NCBI GenBank assembly: GCA_963848035.1
Contig: CAWKCD010000001.1
Span: 1,054,001 to 1,118,000, forward strand
Source: JAVVHH01 sp963848035
GTDB lineage: Bacteria > Pseudomonadota > Alphaproteobacteria > Acetobacterales > Acetobacteraceae
Length of the DNA: 64,000 nucleotides
Direction: 5' to 3'
Part shown: in pieces, positions 52,387 to 64,000 of the stretch
How positions within the stretch are numbered: the stretch's first letter is position 1
Layout: every line of letters begins with the position of its first letter
Notes under the pieces: model-generated
What the model was told of the DNA's origin: nothing
What the model saw: the letters and a program-made list of their open reading frames with translations, nothing else
The model's database searches: none
Program-made: the position numbers and the translations under genes

Positions 52387-55208
52387 CTACTCCGCCGCGA
52401 CGGCGTGCGCCGCCGAGACCCGCGCGGCGCAGAACTTGAACTCCGGGATCTTGCCGAACGGGTCGAGCGCCGGGTTGGTCAGCAGGTTGGCGGCGGCTTC
52501 GGCGTAGCAGAACGGCATGAACACCATCCCAGCCGGAACGTCGCGGTCGCTGCGCACCTTGACCTCGACCGCGCCGCGGCGGGTCTCGAGCCGGATCGAA
52601 TCGCCGGGCTGCAGCCGCTGCTTCCAGAGGTCTCCGGGCGACATGAAGGCGACGGCTTCCGGCTCGATCGCGTCGAGCACACCGGCGCGGCGGGTCATCG
52701 ACCCGGTGTGCCAATGTTCGAGGACGCGGCCGGTGGAGAGCACCATCGGATACTCGTCGTCCGGGATCTCGTCGGGGGGCAGCACGTTCGCGGGGACGAT
52801 CTTGCCGCGGCCGGATTGGGTGGGGAAGCCGGCGTAGAAGATGATCTCGTTGCCGGGCTGGTCGGGGGCGTCGACCGGGTAGGTGACGGCGCCTTCGCGC
52901 TCGAGCCGCTCCCAACTGATGTTGGCCAGAGAGGGCATGCTGGCGGCCATCTCGGCGAAGATCTCGGCCGGGCCCTGGTAGTTCCAGGGCAGGCCCATGC
53001 GGCGGCCGATCTCGCTGATGATCCACCAATCCTGGCGGGCGTCGCCGGGGGGCGGGATCACGGGGTGGGCGAGTTGGACCCGGCGGTCGGTGTTGGTGAA
53101 GGAGCCGCTCTTCTCGGCGAAGGCCGAGGCCGGGAGGATCACGTCGGCGTGGAAGGCGGTCTCGGTGAGGAACAGGTCTTGGACGACGAGGTGGTCGAGT
53201 TTGGCCAGCGCGCCGCGGGCGTGGTTGAGGTCGGGGTCGGACATCGCGGGGTTTTCGCCTTCGATGAACATGCCGCGGATGGTGCCGGCGTGGATGGCGT
53301 GCATGATCTCGACGACGGTCAGGCCGCGGACGGGGTCGAGCTTGTGATCCCAGTATTGCTCGAAGAAATTGTGGATCTTGTTGTCTTCGACGCTTTGGTA
53401 GTCGGGGAAGACCATCGGGATCAGGCCGGCGTCGGACGCGCCTTGGACGTTGTTCTGGCCGCGGAGCGGGTGCAGGCCGGTGCCGGGGCGGCCGATCTGG
53501 CCGGTGACGAGCGCGAGCGCGATCAGGCAGCGTGAGTTGTCGGTGCCGTGGACGTGCTGGCTGATGCCCATGCCCCAGAAGATGATCGAGGTCTTGGCTT
53601 TGGCGTAGGCGCGGGCGACTTCGCGGATGGTCTCGGCCGGGACGCCGCAGGCCTTCTCCATCGCTTCGGGGGCGAAGTCCTTGATTCGGGCCTTCAGCTC
53701 CTCGAAGCCTTCGGTGTAGCCGGCGATGTATTGCTGGTCGGTCAGGCCCTCGTTGATGATGGTGTGCAGCATCGCGTTGAGGAGCGAGACGTCGCTGCCG
53801 GGCTTGAAGGCGAGGTGGTGCCAGGCGTGACGGGAGAGGGTCTGGCGGCGCGGGTCCATGACGACGAGCTTGGCGCCGTTCTGCTTGACCGCGTTCTTGA
53901 TGAAGGTGGCGGCGACCGGGTGGTTCACGGTCGGGTTGGCGCCGATGACGATGATGACTTCGGCGTCCATGGCGGCGGCGAAGGGGGCGCTGACGGCGCC
54001 GGAGTTGAGGCCCTCCATCAGGGCGGCGACCGAGCTCGCGTGGCAGAGGCGGGTGCAGTGGTCGACGTTGTTGGAGCCGAAGCCGGTGCGGACCAGCTTC
54101 TGGAACAGGTAGGCTTCCTCGTTGGAGCCCTTGGCGGAGCCGAAGCCGGCGAGGGATTTCGGACCGTGCTCGGCCTTGAGGCGGTTGAAGCCGCCGGCGG
54201 CGGCGTCGAGCGCTTCGTCCCAGGTGGCTTCGCGGAAATGGGTCCAGGGGTTGGCCGGGTCCACCTGGTCCTGCGAGTCCTTCTTCATGTTCGCCAGGCG
54301 GATCAGCGGCTTGGTGAGGCGGTGCGGGTGGTGGATGTAGTCGAAGCCGAAGCGGCCCTTGACGCAGAGGCGGTTCTTGTTGGCGGGGCCATTGACGCCC
54401 TGGGCGTAGACGATCTTGTCGTCCTTGACCTCGTAGCTGACCTGGCAGCCGACGCCGCAATAGGGGCACAGGCTCTGGACCTTCTTGTCCGGCCAGACGG
54501 TGCGGGTCTCGTTGTCGTTGAGGTAGGCGGCGGGCATCAGCGCGCCGGTCGGACAGGCCTGGACGCACTCGCCGCAGGCGACGCAGGTGGACGCGCCCAT
54601 CGGGTCGTCGAAATCGAAGACCGGCTTGGCGGCGGCATTGCGGTAGGCCATGCCGATGACGTCGTTGACCTGGACCTCGCGGCAGGCGCGGACGCAGAGA
54701 TTGCACTGGATGCAGGCGTCGAAGTTGACGCGCATGGCGGGATGGGTGGGGTCGTGCTCCCAGCGCTGTTCGAGGCCGGGGAAGCGGCTTTCGGTGACGC
54801 CGGTCTTGTCGGCCCAGTTCCAGAACGGGCTGGTCGGGTCGTGCGAGGTGGCGCGGGCGGGCTGGTCGCTGACGAGCAGTTCCATGACCATCTTGCGGGC
54901 CTTGGTGGCGCGCTCGGTCGAGGTGTGGACCTTCATCCCCACGGCGGGCATGCGCTTGCAGGAGGGGGCGAGGACGCGTTCGCCTTCGATCTCGACCATG
55001 CAGACGCGGCAGTTGCCGTCGGGGCGATAGCCGGGCTCGGGGCGGTGGCAGAGGTGGGGGAGTTCGGTGCCGGTGCGGCGCGCGACGTCCCAGATGCTCT
55101 CGCCCTCACGGGCGAAGACGCGCTCGCCGTTGAGTTCGAAGGCGAGGCCTTCGGTCTCGGTCGTCGTGCCCTCGAGGTTCTGCGGGCCCTCGGTCGTGGT
55201 GGAGCTGC

Positions 55209-55212
<4 letters not shown>
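52387..55212 (-). CDS. fdsA: NAD-dependent formate dehydrogenase alpha subunit
   Basis: This 941-residue Mo enzyme oxidises formate to CO2. The N-terminus is NuoG-like: a [2Fe-2S] site (HLCHRPEPGYRPDGNCRVC), then two [4Fe-4S] ferredoxin sites (CIQCNLCVRACREV, CVACGECVQACPTGAL). The catalytic part starts at CPYCGVGCQV; the Mo ligand is the Cys of DHCTRLCHASS, so it is a Cys not selenocysteine enzyme. ATG 55212 overlaps the beta-subunit stop (ATGA). Both subunits form a soluble cytoplasmic NADH-producing complex. No fdhD or fdsD gene lies beside it. Confidence 0.92.
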
Positions 55213-56918
<1,706 letters not shown>

Positions 56919-57051
56919 GGGTCCCCCAATACAGCCGCACTTCTGTCGTCGGCGATTATGCCACCGCATATAAAGGCAACCCGGGGACGACGCAAAGGCT
57001 CTGGCATACAATATACAGGTGATCACAGGTGAGCGGACGAGACGGAACGGC

Positions 57052-57551
57052 ATGCGGGTGATCGGGCTGGCGGGATGGAGCGGCGCGGGGAAGACGACGC
57101 TGCTGCGACGGCTGATCCCGGCAGCTGATCGGCCGCGGGCTGAGCGTCTCGACACTGAAGCACGCGCATCACGGCTTCGACATCGACCAGCCCGGCAAGG
57201 ATTCGTGGGAGCATCGGCAGGCGGGCGCGACCGAGGTGCTGATCGGTTCGGCGAACCGGTGGGCGCTGATGCACGAGATTGCGCGGCGCGGCGGAGCCTG
57301 GGCTGCCGGCGCTGCTGGCGCGGCTGAGCCCGGTGGACATCGTGCTGGTCGAGGGGTTCAAGCGCGGGCCGCAGCCAAAGATCGAGGTGCATCGCGATGC
57401 CAACGGCAAGCCGTTCCTGCATGACGAGGACGGCTCGATCGTGGCGATCGCGACCGATGCGCCGGAGACCTTCTCGGTACCGAAGGTGCATATCGACGAC
57501 ATCGAGGGGATCGCCGGTCTGGTGACGACGCATGCGGCGGCGGTGGGCTGA
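57052..57551 (+). CDS. mobB: Molybdopterin-guanine dinucleotide biosynthesis protein B, two frameshifts
   Basis: About 165 residues. The P-loop GTPase opening MRVIGLAGWSGAGKTTLLRR is intact. The frame is lost at 57120-57121 (ATCCCGGCAGCTG for ATCCCGCAGCTG), restoring LSVSTLKHAHHGFDIDQPG, and again near 57278 (GAGATTGCG for GAGTTGCG), restoring AAEPGLPALLARLSPVDIVL and then VEGFKRGPQPKIEVHR, the MobB signature. MobB assists MobA in building the MGD cofactor used by both Mo enzymes in this window. Its stop overlaps the moeA start. Confidence 0.87.
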
Positions 57552-58777
57552 TGGCGCAGCTGTCGGACGATTGCTTCGCGTTCGGCGGCAAGCTGCAGAG
57601 CCTCGAGGCGGCGCTGGCGCTGATCGGGCGTAGCGTCGGGTGCGTCGCGGGGACCGAGTTCGTCGAACTGATGGCGGCGGACGGGCGGGTGTTGGCGCGG
57701 GACCTGGCGGCGCCGGTGGATCTGCCGCCGTTCGCGAATTCGGCCGTGGATGGGTATGCGGTGCGGCTCGAGGAGGTCGCGGCTGGGGCGCTGCCGATTT
57801 CGGGGCGGCTGGCTGCGGGACATGAAGCCGGGCCGCTCGCGACGGGGACGGCGCAGCGGATCTTCACCGGCGCGCCCATGCCGGCGGGCGCGGACACGGT
57901 GTTCATGCAGGAGGACGTGACGCTCTCAGGGGATGGCGTCGTGCTGCCGCCGGGTCTGCGACGGGGGTCGAATACGCGGCCGGCGGGGGAGGACATCGCG
58001 CGCGGCGCGCGGGCGTTGGCGGCGGGATCGCGGCTGCAGCCTCAGGACGTGGCGCTGGCGGCGGCGCTGGGCGTGTCTCGCCTCGAGGTGCGGCGGCGGC
58101 TGCGTGTGGCGCTGTTCTCGACGGGGGACGAGTTGGTCGATCCCGGCGCAGTGCCCGGTGCGGCACAGCGGTTCGACAGCAATCGGTTGCTGCTGGCGCT
58201 GCTGTGCCGCCGGGCCGGGGCCGCAGTGACGGATCTCGGGATCCTGCCGGACCGGCGGGAGGCGATCGCGGCGGCGTTGCGGCAGGCGGGGCCGAACCAC
58301 GATGCGATCCTGACCACCGGCGGCGTGTCGGCGGGCGAGGAGGATCACGTGCGCGATGCGGTCGAGGCGGCGGGGCGGCTGGCCTGGTGGCGGCTGGCGA
58401 TCAAGCCGGGTCGCCCGGTCGCGATGGGCGAGATCGGCGGCGCGGCGTTCATGGGGCTGCCCGGCAACCCGGTGGCGGCGTTCGTCACGTTCGTGCAGGT
58501 GGCGCGGCCGATGTTGGCGGCGTTGGGGGGCGAGCTGTATCGGCCAATTGCGCCGATCGCGGTGCCGGCGGCGTTCAGCTACCGCAAGAAGGCCGGGCGG
58601 CGGGAATATGTCCGGGTGCGGCTGGTCGACGGCCGCGCGCACAAGCACCCGGTCGAAGGCGCGGGGATCCTGACGTCGCTGACCGAAACGGACGGGCTGG
58701 CGGAACTGGCCGACGCGACGGTATCCGTCGCGCCGGGTGAGATGGTCGGGTTCCTGCCGTTCCGCTGCCTGTTCTAG
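57551..58777 (+). CDS. moeA: Molybdopterin molybdenumtransferase
   Basis: MoeA (408 residues) inserts molybdate into molybdopterin-AMP. Motifs are complete: PPFANSAVDGYAV near 55, MPAGADTVFMQED, FSTGDELVDPG, DSNRLLLALL, TTGGVSAGEEDHVRDAV and GLPGNPVAAFVTF. The start ATG shares one base with the mobB stop (TGATG), so the pair is translationally coupled. It sits beside the formate dehydrogenase it serves and converges with the M20 amidohydrolase. Confidence 0.95.
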   Translation: MAQLSDDCFAFGGKLQSLEAALALIGRSVGCVAGTEFVELMAADGRVLARDLAAPVDLPPFANSAVDGYAVRLEEVAAGALPISGRLAAGHEAGPLATGTAQRIFTGAPMPAGADTVFMQEDVTLSGDGVVLPPGLRRGSNTRPAGEDIARGARALAAGSRLQPQDVALAAALGVSRLEVRRRLRVALFSTGDELVDPGAVPGAAQRFDSNRLLLALLCRRAGAAVTDLGILPDRREAIAAALRQAGPNHDAILTTGGVSAGEEDHVRDAVEAAGRLAWWRLAIKPGRPVAMGEIGGAAFMGLPGNPVAAFVTFVQVARPMLAALGGELYRPIAPIAVPAAFSYRKKAGRREYVRVRLVDGRAHKHPVEGAGILTSLTETDGLAELADATVSVAPGEMVGFLPFRCLF

Positions 58778-58781
58778 GCGA

Positions 58782-60213
58782 TCAGACGCCCTTGCTCATC
58801 GCCTGGATCGGCGGGTTCACATCGGCCGGAAGCGGGCAGACATAGGGCGTGCGGGCCATGCGGGCGGCGTGCTCGGCCTTGGCGCGTTCGATCAGGCCCG
58901 GGTTCTCGAGCGCGTCGACGGCGGTGCCGGCCATGACCTTGGCGACATGGACCAGGCCCTTATGGGCGGCCGGGCTCTTGCCCTGGGCGGTGAGCTGCCA
59001 GGAGTGGAACGGCGTGCCGACGGCGCAGGTGGCGCCGCGGGCCTGGACGGTGGGCACGGCCCAGGAGACGTCGCCGACATCGGTGGAGCCGTTGCCGCCT
59101 TTGCCCTTCGACTCGAGCGGGACGATGAAATCGCACATCGGCAGGTCGAGGTTGACGGGCAGGCCGGCGCGGTCGAAGGCGGCGGCGATGTCTTCGGGGC
59201 GCAGCGTGGCGCGGATCTTCTCGGCGTAGGCGCGGTCGGCCTCGTCGAACTCGGGCGGGCCGAGGCGCTGGAAGTTCTCGTACATCGCCTGTTCGAGCGG
59301 CCCGTTGCCCATGAGGTTCGAGACGGCGCTGACCACCTGGGTCGAAACGGTCGTCTCGGTCATCAGCGCGGCGCCGTCGGCGATCTTGCGGACGCGGACG
59401 ACGAGCTGGTTCAGGCCGGCGAGATCCGAGGCGCGGATCAGGTAGCGGACCTTGGCGCGGCCCTGGACGACGTTGGGCGCGATGCCGCCGGCGTCGAGAT
59501 AGGCGTAGTGGATGCGGGCCGAGCTGGGCATGTGCTCGCGCATGTAGTTGACGCCGACGTTCATGAGTTCGACCGCGTCGAGCGCGGAGCGGCCGAGATG
59601 CGGCGCGGCGGCGGCGTGGGAGGAGCGGCCGGTGAAGGTGAAGTCGATGCGGGTGTTGGCCAGGCTGACCGGCTCGTTGACGCCGGAGAAGGAGGCCGGG
59701 TGCCAGGAGATGGCGATGTCGACGTCCTTGAACGCGCCGTCGCGCACCATGAAGCCCTTGGCGGCGCCGCCCTCTTCGGCCGGGCAGCCGTAATAGCGGA
59801 CGCGGCCCTGGATGCCCTTCTCCTTGAGGAAATCCTTCACCGCCGCGGCGGCGAGCATCGCGGCCGAGCCAAGCAGGTTATGGCCGCAGCCATGGCCGAC
59901 GCCGCCCTGCCCGTCCACCGGCTTGGGTTCGGCGATCCCGGCCTCCTGCGACAGGCCCGGCAGCGCGTCGTATTCGCCGAGGATGGCGATGACCGGGCCG
60001 CCTTCGCCCGCTTCGGCCATCAGCGCGGTCGGGATGCCCGCGACGTTCTCGGTGATGCGGAAACCCTCGCGTCTTGAGCATCGCGAGGTGCTCGGCGGCG
60101 GAGCGGTGCTCGCCATAGGCCAGTTCGGGCGTCTCCCATACGCGGTCGGCGAGGCCGATGTAGTCGTCCGCCTTGCGGTCGACATGGGTCCAGATGACGT
60201 CCGTATTGCGCAT
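58782..60213 (-). CDS. M20-family amidohydrolase (AbgB-like), frameshifted
   Basis: About 476 residues from ATG 60213 (MRNTDVIWTHVDRKADDYI). Metal-binding motifs GVGHGCGHNLLG and YYGCPAEEGGAAKGF and the dimerisation domain (FTFTGRSSHAAAAPHLGRS) are those of M20 aminoacylases, closest to p-aminobenzoyl-glutamate hydrolase subunit B by eye. The frame breaks after AAEHLAMLKTRG, where GAGGGTTTCCGC should be GAGGGTTCCGC (extra base at 60061-60063), continuing FRITENVAGIPTALM. It cleaves an N-acyl amino acid or a folate-derived amide; the exact substrate is unknown. Confidence 0.87.
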
Positions 60214-60301
60214 GATATCCGCCCGAAAGATCGAAGCGGTGAGGCTAGAGCGGTCGCGACGGCTTGCCAATGTCGGGGATGACAGGCGAGAAGACGTGAC
60301 G

Positions 60302-61243
60302 ATGAGCGGCAGCCCTCGCCATGTCTGCCTGTTCGCGCAGTACCACCCCCAACGCCGGTTCAGGCCGCCTCTGCTGGCATATCTGCGGGTCCTGCGCGAC
60401 TGCGGCTACCGCGTGTTCGTCGCCTCCTCCGGCGAAGGCGAGCCGCCGCAAGCCGACCGGGAAGCGCTCGAGGCAACCGGGGCGACGCTGCTGTGCCGGC
60501 CGAATGCCGGGCTGGATTTCGGCGCCTGGCAAGCGCTGATCGCGACCGGGTGCGCCGAGGGCGCCGACCGAGTGCTCCTCGCCAATGACAGCGTGTTCGG
60601 CCCGTTCCATCCACTCGCGCCGATCATCGAGCGCATGGCGGGGTACGACGTCTGGGGCATGATCGAGAGCCGGCAGCGGGGCTGGCACCTGCAATCCTGG
60701 TTCCTGCAGTTCACTGGGGACGCGTTCCGGCACCCGGCGGTGCAGCGCGTGTTCGCGCTGCCGTTCGCGGAGATGGATAAGGAGGACGTGATCGCGCGCG
60801 GCGAGCTGGGGCTGGGCGCGGCGCTGCAGGAGGCGGGGCTGCGATGCGGCGCGGTGGTCCGGCACGAGGACGCGAACTGGTTCGCGCGGCGGCACCGGAT
60901 CAACATGATGCACCTGGATTGGCGGCACAATCTGGTCGCGCTCGGGCTGCCGTTCGTCAAGGCGGAGCTGCTGCGGGACAATCCGATGCGGCTGCCCTGG
61001 ACGCCCGCCTGGGAGGACGCGCTCCGCACCGTCGGCGCCGACCCGGCGCCCGTCACCGACTACCTGTTCGACTACACCGGCCTGAAGCGCGCGCCGCGCT
61101 ACCCGGTCCCGCTCAAGCCGATCTCGATCCGCCTGTTCATCGGCTACGCGCTGGCGACGCACGATCGCGACCTGGCGCTCCGCTATCTCAAGTTGCACAA
61201 GCTGCGGCTGACGATGGGGCCGCAGAAACTCAAAGGCCCCTAA
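60302..61243 (+). CDS. Rhamnan synthesis protein F-like glycan protein
   Basis: This 313-residue protein (CLFAQYHPQRRFRPPLLAYL) has the RgpF features LLCRPNAGLDFGAWQALI, VLLANDSVFGPFHPL and DVWGMIESRQRGWHLQSWFL. RgpF proteins take part in rhamnan or O-antigen side chains in the cytoplasm; many are probable glycosyltransferases. It stands alone here between an amidohydrolase and holC, convergent with holC by four bases, so its glycan partner genes are elsewhere. Confidence 0.85.
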   Translation: MSGSPRHVCLFAQYHPQRRFRPPLLAYLRVLRDCGYRVFVASSGEGEPPQADREALEATGATLLCRPNAGLDFGAWQALIATGCAEGADRVLLANDSVFGPFHPLAPIIERMAGYDVWGMIESRQRGWHLQSWFLQFTGDAFRHPAVQRVFALPFAEMDKEDVIARGELGLGAALQEAGLRCGAVVRHEDANWFARRHRINMMHLDWRHNLVALGLPFVKAELLRDNPMRLPWTPAWEDALRTVGADPAPVTDYLFDYTGLKRAPRYPVPLKPISIRLFIGYALATHDRDLALRYLKLHKLRLTMGPQKLKGP

Positions 61244-61680
61244 CCCTTGCTCCAGCCGCGCTCGGTCTGTTTCCAGTAGGAGAGCGTGTGGCCGGCGGCC
61301 TTGGCATCGGTCCAGCGCTGGCGGGCGGCGGCGACGGCCTCGGCATTGTCGCCGTCGAACAGGTCGAAAACGCGTGCCCAGGCGGCAAAATCGGCGGTGG
61401 TGCCGTCGAGCAGGAACAGGAAACGAGCCTCGTTCGGACGCTCCTCCGCGACGGTGAGCCAGATCGGCTGCAGCTCGGCGTGGCCGGACCGCTCGCTGCC
61501 ATGGGGCAGCCAGTCCGGGTCGGGACAGTCCCAGAGCAGACGGTCGAGCTGCTCGACGCGCTCGGCGGACCCGCACAGCACCACGGCGCGCTCCCCAGCC
61601 GCCAGGGTCCGCCCGAGCAGGGCGGGCAGCGCCTGTTCGGGCGAGGTTCGCGTCAGGTGATAGAAGCCGATTTCCGCCAC
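61240..61680 (-). CDS. holC: DNA polymerase III chi subunit
   Basis: Chi (146 residues) links the clamp loader to single-stranded-DNA-binding protein. The sequence opens AEIGFYHLTRTSPEQALPAL and has LLGRTLAAGERAVVL, LDRLLWDCPDPDWLPHG and FLFLLDGTTADF. In many alphaproteobacteria holC is beside pepA and lptFG; here only lptG is next, divergent, so the pepA-lptF part is missing or elsewhere. Confidence 0.92.
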   Translation of the reverse strand: MAEIGFYHLTRTSPEQALPALLGRTLAAGERAVVLCGSAERVEQLDRLLWDCPDPDWLPHGSERSGHAELQPIWLTVAEERPNEARFLFLLDGTTADFAAWARVFDLFDGDNAEAVAAARQRWTDAKAAGHTLSYWKQTERGWSKG

Positions 61681-61727
61681 GGGACCGACTGTATCGGAGC
61701 GGCGCGCGGTCCGGTAGAACGCTGGAC

Positions 61728-63029
61728 ATGGCGGTCACTCTTTCGATCTATGTCGCCCGGCAATTCTTGCTCGCGGTCCTCTCGATGCTGCTGGCGTTGT
61801 CGGGCGTCGTGTCGCTGTTCGACTTCATCGAGCTGCTGCGCCGCTCGGCGACGCGGCCGGATGCGACGTTCGGGCTGGTGCTGCAGATCGCAGCGTTGCG
61901 GATGCCGTTCGTGGCGATGCAGATCCTGCCGTTCGCGGTGCTGCTCGGCGGGATCATCGCGTTCTGGCGGCTGACGCGGTCTTCCGAGCTGATCGTGGCG
62001 CGGGCGGCGGGGATCTCGGCCTGGCACTTCCTGTCCGCGCCGCTGCTCTGCGCGATCTCGCTCGGGGTGATCGCAACGGGCGGCGTCAGCCCGATGGCGT
62101 CGGCGATGCTCGCGCGCGCGGAATTGCTGGACAACACCTATCTGAAGACGGCGACCGGCTCGTCGGCGCTGACCGGCGGCCAGCTCTGGTTGCGGCAGGC
62201 GGACCACGAAATCGACCCGAACGGAGTCGCCATCGTTCATGCCCGGGCGGTGACGTTCCAGAAGCGGGTGCTGATCGCGACCGATGTCAGCGTGTTCCGG
62301 CTGGACAGCCATGACCGGCTGCTGGCCCGGCTGGAAACGCCGCAAGCGGCGCTGCTGCCGGGCTACTGGCTGCTGGAGAGCACGCGGCGAATGCTGCCGG
62401 ACCGGTTGCCCGAGGATATCGGCGAACAGCGTTTCCAGACCGACCTGACGGTGCGGCGCGTGCAGGACAGCTTCGCGAGCCCGGACACGCTGAGCGTCTG
62501 GGCGTTGCCGGATTTCATCGGATTACTGGACCGCTCTGGCTTCTCGTCGGTCCGACATCGCCTGCATTTCCAGGCGCTGCTGGCCTTGCCGCTGCTGGCG
62601 GGCACGATGGCGCTGGTGTCGGCCGGGTTCAGCATGCGCACGACGAGGCGCGGCGGCGTGGCGCAGATGATCGCGGGCGGCGTGGCCGCCGGGTTCCTGC
62701 TGTTCGTGATCAGCAAGGTCGCCGAAGAGTTCGGGCAGTCCGGCGCACTGCCTGCGCCGCTGGCCGCCTGGGCGCCGGCCGCAGCGGGGTTAATGTTGGC
62801 GGTTGCCCTGCTGCTGCACCTCGAGGACGGTTGCGAACCGCGCCAGCCGAGATCGCAGCCGGGCTGGAGCTGCCCGCCGGTCATGCAGGCGGCGAGACGC
62901 TCGCTGAACAGCCGCGCACCTTCGGCATTGAGGTGCGCGCCATCGGCGAATAGCGCATCGGGCCAGATCGGTGCCTGGGCGTTGACCAGGGCGACGCCGG
63001 GGAAGCGCTTCGCCACGTCGGCGAGATAG
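61728..63029 (+). CDS. lptG: LPS export permease LptG, extended 3' end
   Basis: LptG is an inner-membrane permease of the LPS export ABC transporter. Six spans are expected: two near 8-75 (FLLAVLSMLLALSGVVSLFDF, ILPFAVLLGGIIAFW), one at about 105, then a periplasmic domain, then three near the end (LLALPLLAGTMALVSAGF and VAAGFLLFVISKVAEEF among them). The family core ends with HLEDG at about residue 368 (62831). The frame then runs on for 65 unconserved residues antisense to the next gene before stopping at 63029, so the natural stop may have been lost or a base is wrong near 62830. No lptF is adjacent. Confidence 0.9.
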   Translation: MAVTLSIYVARQFLLAVLSMLLALSGVVSLFDFIELLRRSATRPDATFGLVLQIAALRMPFVAMQILPFAVLLGGIIAFWRLTRSSELIVARAAGISAWHFLSAPLLCAISLGVIATGGVSPMASAMLARAELLDNTYLKTATGSSALTGGQLWLRQADHEIDPNGVAIVHARAVTFQKRVLIATDVSVFRLDSHDRLLARLETPQAALLPGYWLLESTRRMLPDRLPEDIGEQRFQTDLTVRRVQDSFASPDTLSVWALPDFIGLLDRSGFSSVRHRLHFQALLALPLLAGTMALVSAGFSMRTTRRGGVAQMIAGGVAAGFLLFVISKVAEEFGQSGALPAPLAAWAPAAAGLMLAVALLLHLEDGCEPRQPRSQPGWSCPPVMQAARRSLNSRAPSALRCAPSANSASGQIGAWALTRATPGKRFATSAR

Positions 63030-63847
63030 GCGAAATAGGCGGCGAAAGCCGGGTCGGTCTCGGCATGGGTCTGTGCGAACGGCATTGTCAGCAGCACGAC
63101 ATCGACACCGCGCCCGCGCAGCGCCGCGATCGCATGCTCGAACTCGGCGGTCTGCAGCCCGGTGGCGATGAATGCGTCCGGATGCTCGCTCTTCACCTTG
63201 TCGCCGCCGGCGTAGTTGGCCCACCCACGGTCTCGCAGGATCTCCTCGTAGCGCGCCATGTTGCTGCCGTAGCGCGCGAACAGCCGGCCCTGGACAAGGC
63301 TGCCGAAGGAAAGGGACGGGAAGCGGGTGGCGTAGAGAAGGTCACGCACACGGCCGCCGAGGCCGTCCGGGGTCGGCGTGGCGAAGGATTGCTGGTCGTC
63401 CTGCTCGGCGGCGATCGATTCGGCCTGCCACACCTCGTCGGGCGAGAGGAAGCCGTAGCGCACCGAGAGCGCCCAGAAGAACTTGCTGAGCGGTCCGAAA
63501 TGCTCCGGCACCAGGGCGATGACCGCCTGGCGCGGCGGCGACGGGCAGGCCAGCGCGCGGCGGACGGCGCTATTGGTCTCGACCGCGGTGCCGGCCGCGA
63601 GGCCGAAATTGCTCGCCTCGACCGGCAGCGCGCGCGGGATCACCCCGGCCTCGAGCCGCGAATCGCCGAAGAACGTCACCGCCCCGAGCCGGCATTCCCG
63701 CAACATGGTCGATTTTGCCGCCCATGTGGCATAGCCGCTCTCCATGAATGCCATCGGCGCGAGCGCGACATAGGCCCAGGCCAGAAGCAGCACGCCGAGC
63801 AGTGAAATGCCGGAGATAAACAGGTATCGGGCGAAGGGGCGCTGCAT
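62363..63847 (-). CDS. SGNH-hydrolase-like membrane-anchored protein, extended 3' end
   Basis: From ATG 63847 the protein has one N-terminal membrane span (YLFISGISLLGVLLLAWAYV), then a periplasmic SGNH-like domain with the block I motif FFGDSRLEAG and the catalytic Asp-His motif DGAHLNAEGARL. The real domain ends near residue 330 (62850), after which the frame reads antisense through lptG for about 160 residues and is not conserved. SGNH proteins of this type often modify surface polysaccharides (O-acetylation or deacetylation). Its natural stop is unclear, as for lptG opposite. Confidence 0.75.
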   Translation of the reverse strand: MQRPFARYLFISGISLLGVLLLAWAYVALAPMAFMESGYATWAAKSTMLRECRLGAVTFFGDSRLEAGVIPRALPVEASNFGLAAGTAVETNSAVRRALACPSPPRQAVIALVPEHFGPLSKFFWALSVRYGFLSPDEVWQAESIAAEQDDQQSFATPTPDGLGGRVRDLLYATRFPSLSFGSLVQGRLFARYGSNMARYEEILRDRGWANYAGGDKVKSEHPDAFIATGLQTAEFEHAIAALRGRGVDVVLLTMPFAQTHAETDPAFAAYFAYLADVAKRFPGVALVNAQAPIWPDALFADGAHLNAEGARLFSERLAACMTGGQLQPGCDLGWRGSQPSSRCSSRATANINPAAAGAQAASGAGSAPDCPNSSATLLITNSRNPAATPPAIICATPPRLVVRMLNPADTSAIVPASSGKASSAWKCRRCRTDEKPERSSNPMKSGNAQTLSVSGLAKLSCTRRTVRSVWKRCSPISSGNRSGSIRRVLSSSQ

Positions 63848-64000
63848 CTTGGCAGTGGGATACAAGGGCGCGGCGACCGCAACAAGCTGGGGCGTTGCAA
63901 CCAGGGCGTGCAATCACCGTGGCTTTTGTCCGTCGAGCCGGCCCGGTATAGAGCCTCATGATTTGCGCGAACTCTCGCTGACGTGACCGGGCCGCGTCGC

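Overview
The window is a piece of a high-GC alphaproteobacterial chromosome. The housekeeping order rpsF-rpsR-rplI ... dnaB-mlaE-mlaF ... radA-cvpA-purF, the alphaproteobacterial RNase E (long acidic insertion in the S1 domain, C-terminal Trp-Trp-Arg-Arg), the SahR-like ArsR/methyltransferase beside metH and the tandem DUF1217 genes all fit Rhodospirillales, perhaps Acetobacteraceae. The family-level placement is inference. I see no tRNA or rRNA gene, CRISPR array, insertion sequence, prophage or plasmid origin.

Layout. 1-6 kb: minus-strand glycan block (partial GT4 glycosyltransferase, a ChW-like protein, a large TPR/GT2/GT4 enzyme) behind a Sel1-repeat protein. 6-14 kb: GNAT acetyltransferase, a small Cys-rich protein, SahR-like regulator plus metH with a palindromic operator, and a LOV-PAS-GAF hybrid histidine kinase. 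14-25 kb: exported sialidase-like protein with a PEP-CTERM-like tail, prfB with its programmed +1 frameshift, PBP1A, amidase, rne with a long leader, DUF2272 lipoprotein, DUF1194 protein. 25-38 kb: SDR-purF-cvpA-radA, a HEPN-type gene pair, mlaFE, dnaB, a GT9 glycosyltransferase, cfa, rplI-rpsR-rpsF, a PIN toxin-antitoxin pair. 38-48 kb: a coupled SDR / ketopantoate-reductase-like / creatininase-like operon, then nitrate assimilation (nasA, nirD, nirB) under NasS/NasT with a candidate ANTAR leader. 48-57 kb: an unknown coiled-coil protein, a zincin, tandem DUF1217 genes, and an NAD-dependent formate dehydrogenase (alpha and NuoEF-like beta). 57-64 kb: mobB-moeA, M20 amidohydrolase, RgpF-like protein, holC, lptG and an SGNH-type protein.

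Links between genes. Nitrate reductase and formate dehydrogenase are both Mo-bis-MGD enzymes, and mobB-moeA beside the formate dehydrogenase supply steps of that cofactor. PBP1A, amidase and LptG, with MlaEF, serve the envelope. NasS/NasT would couple nitrate sensing to read-through into nirBD-nasA.

Data quality. Ten genes, including the essential dnaB as well as radA, mrcA and nirB, are broken by single-base frameshifts. All eleven sites are restored by removing one base. This looks like a systematic insertion error in the sequence rather than gene decay, so I annotate these genes across the break. The prfB frameshift is different: it is the known programmed site.
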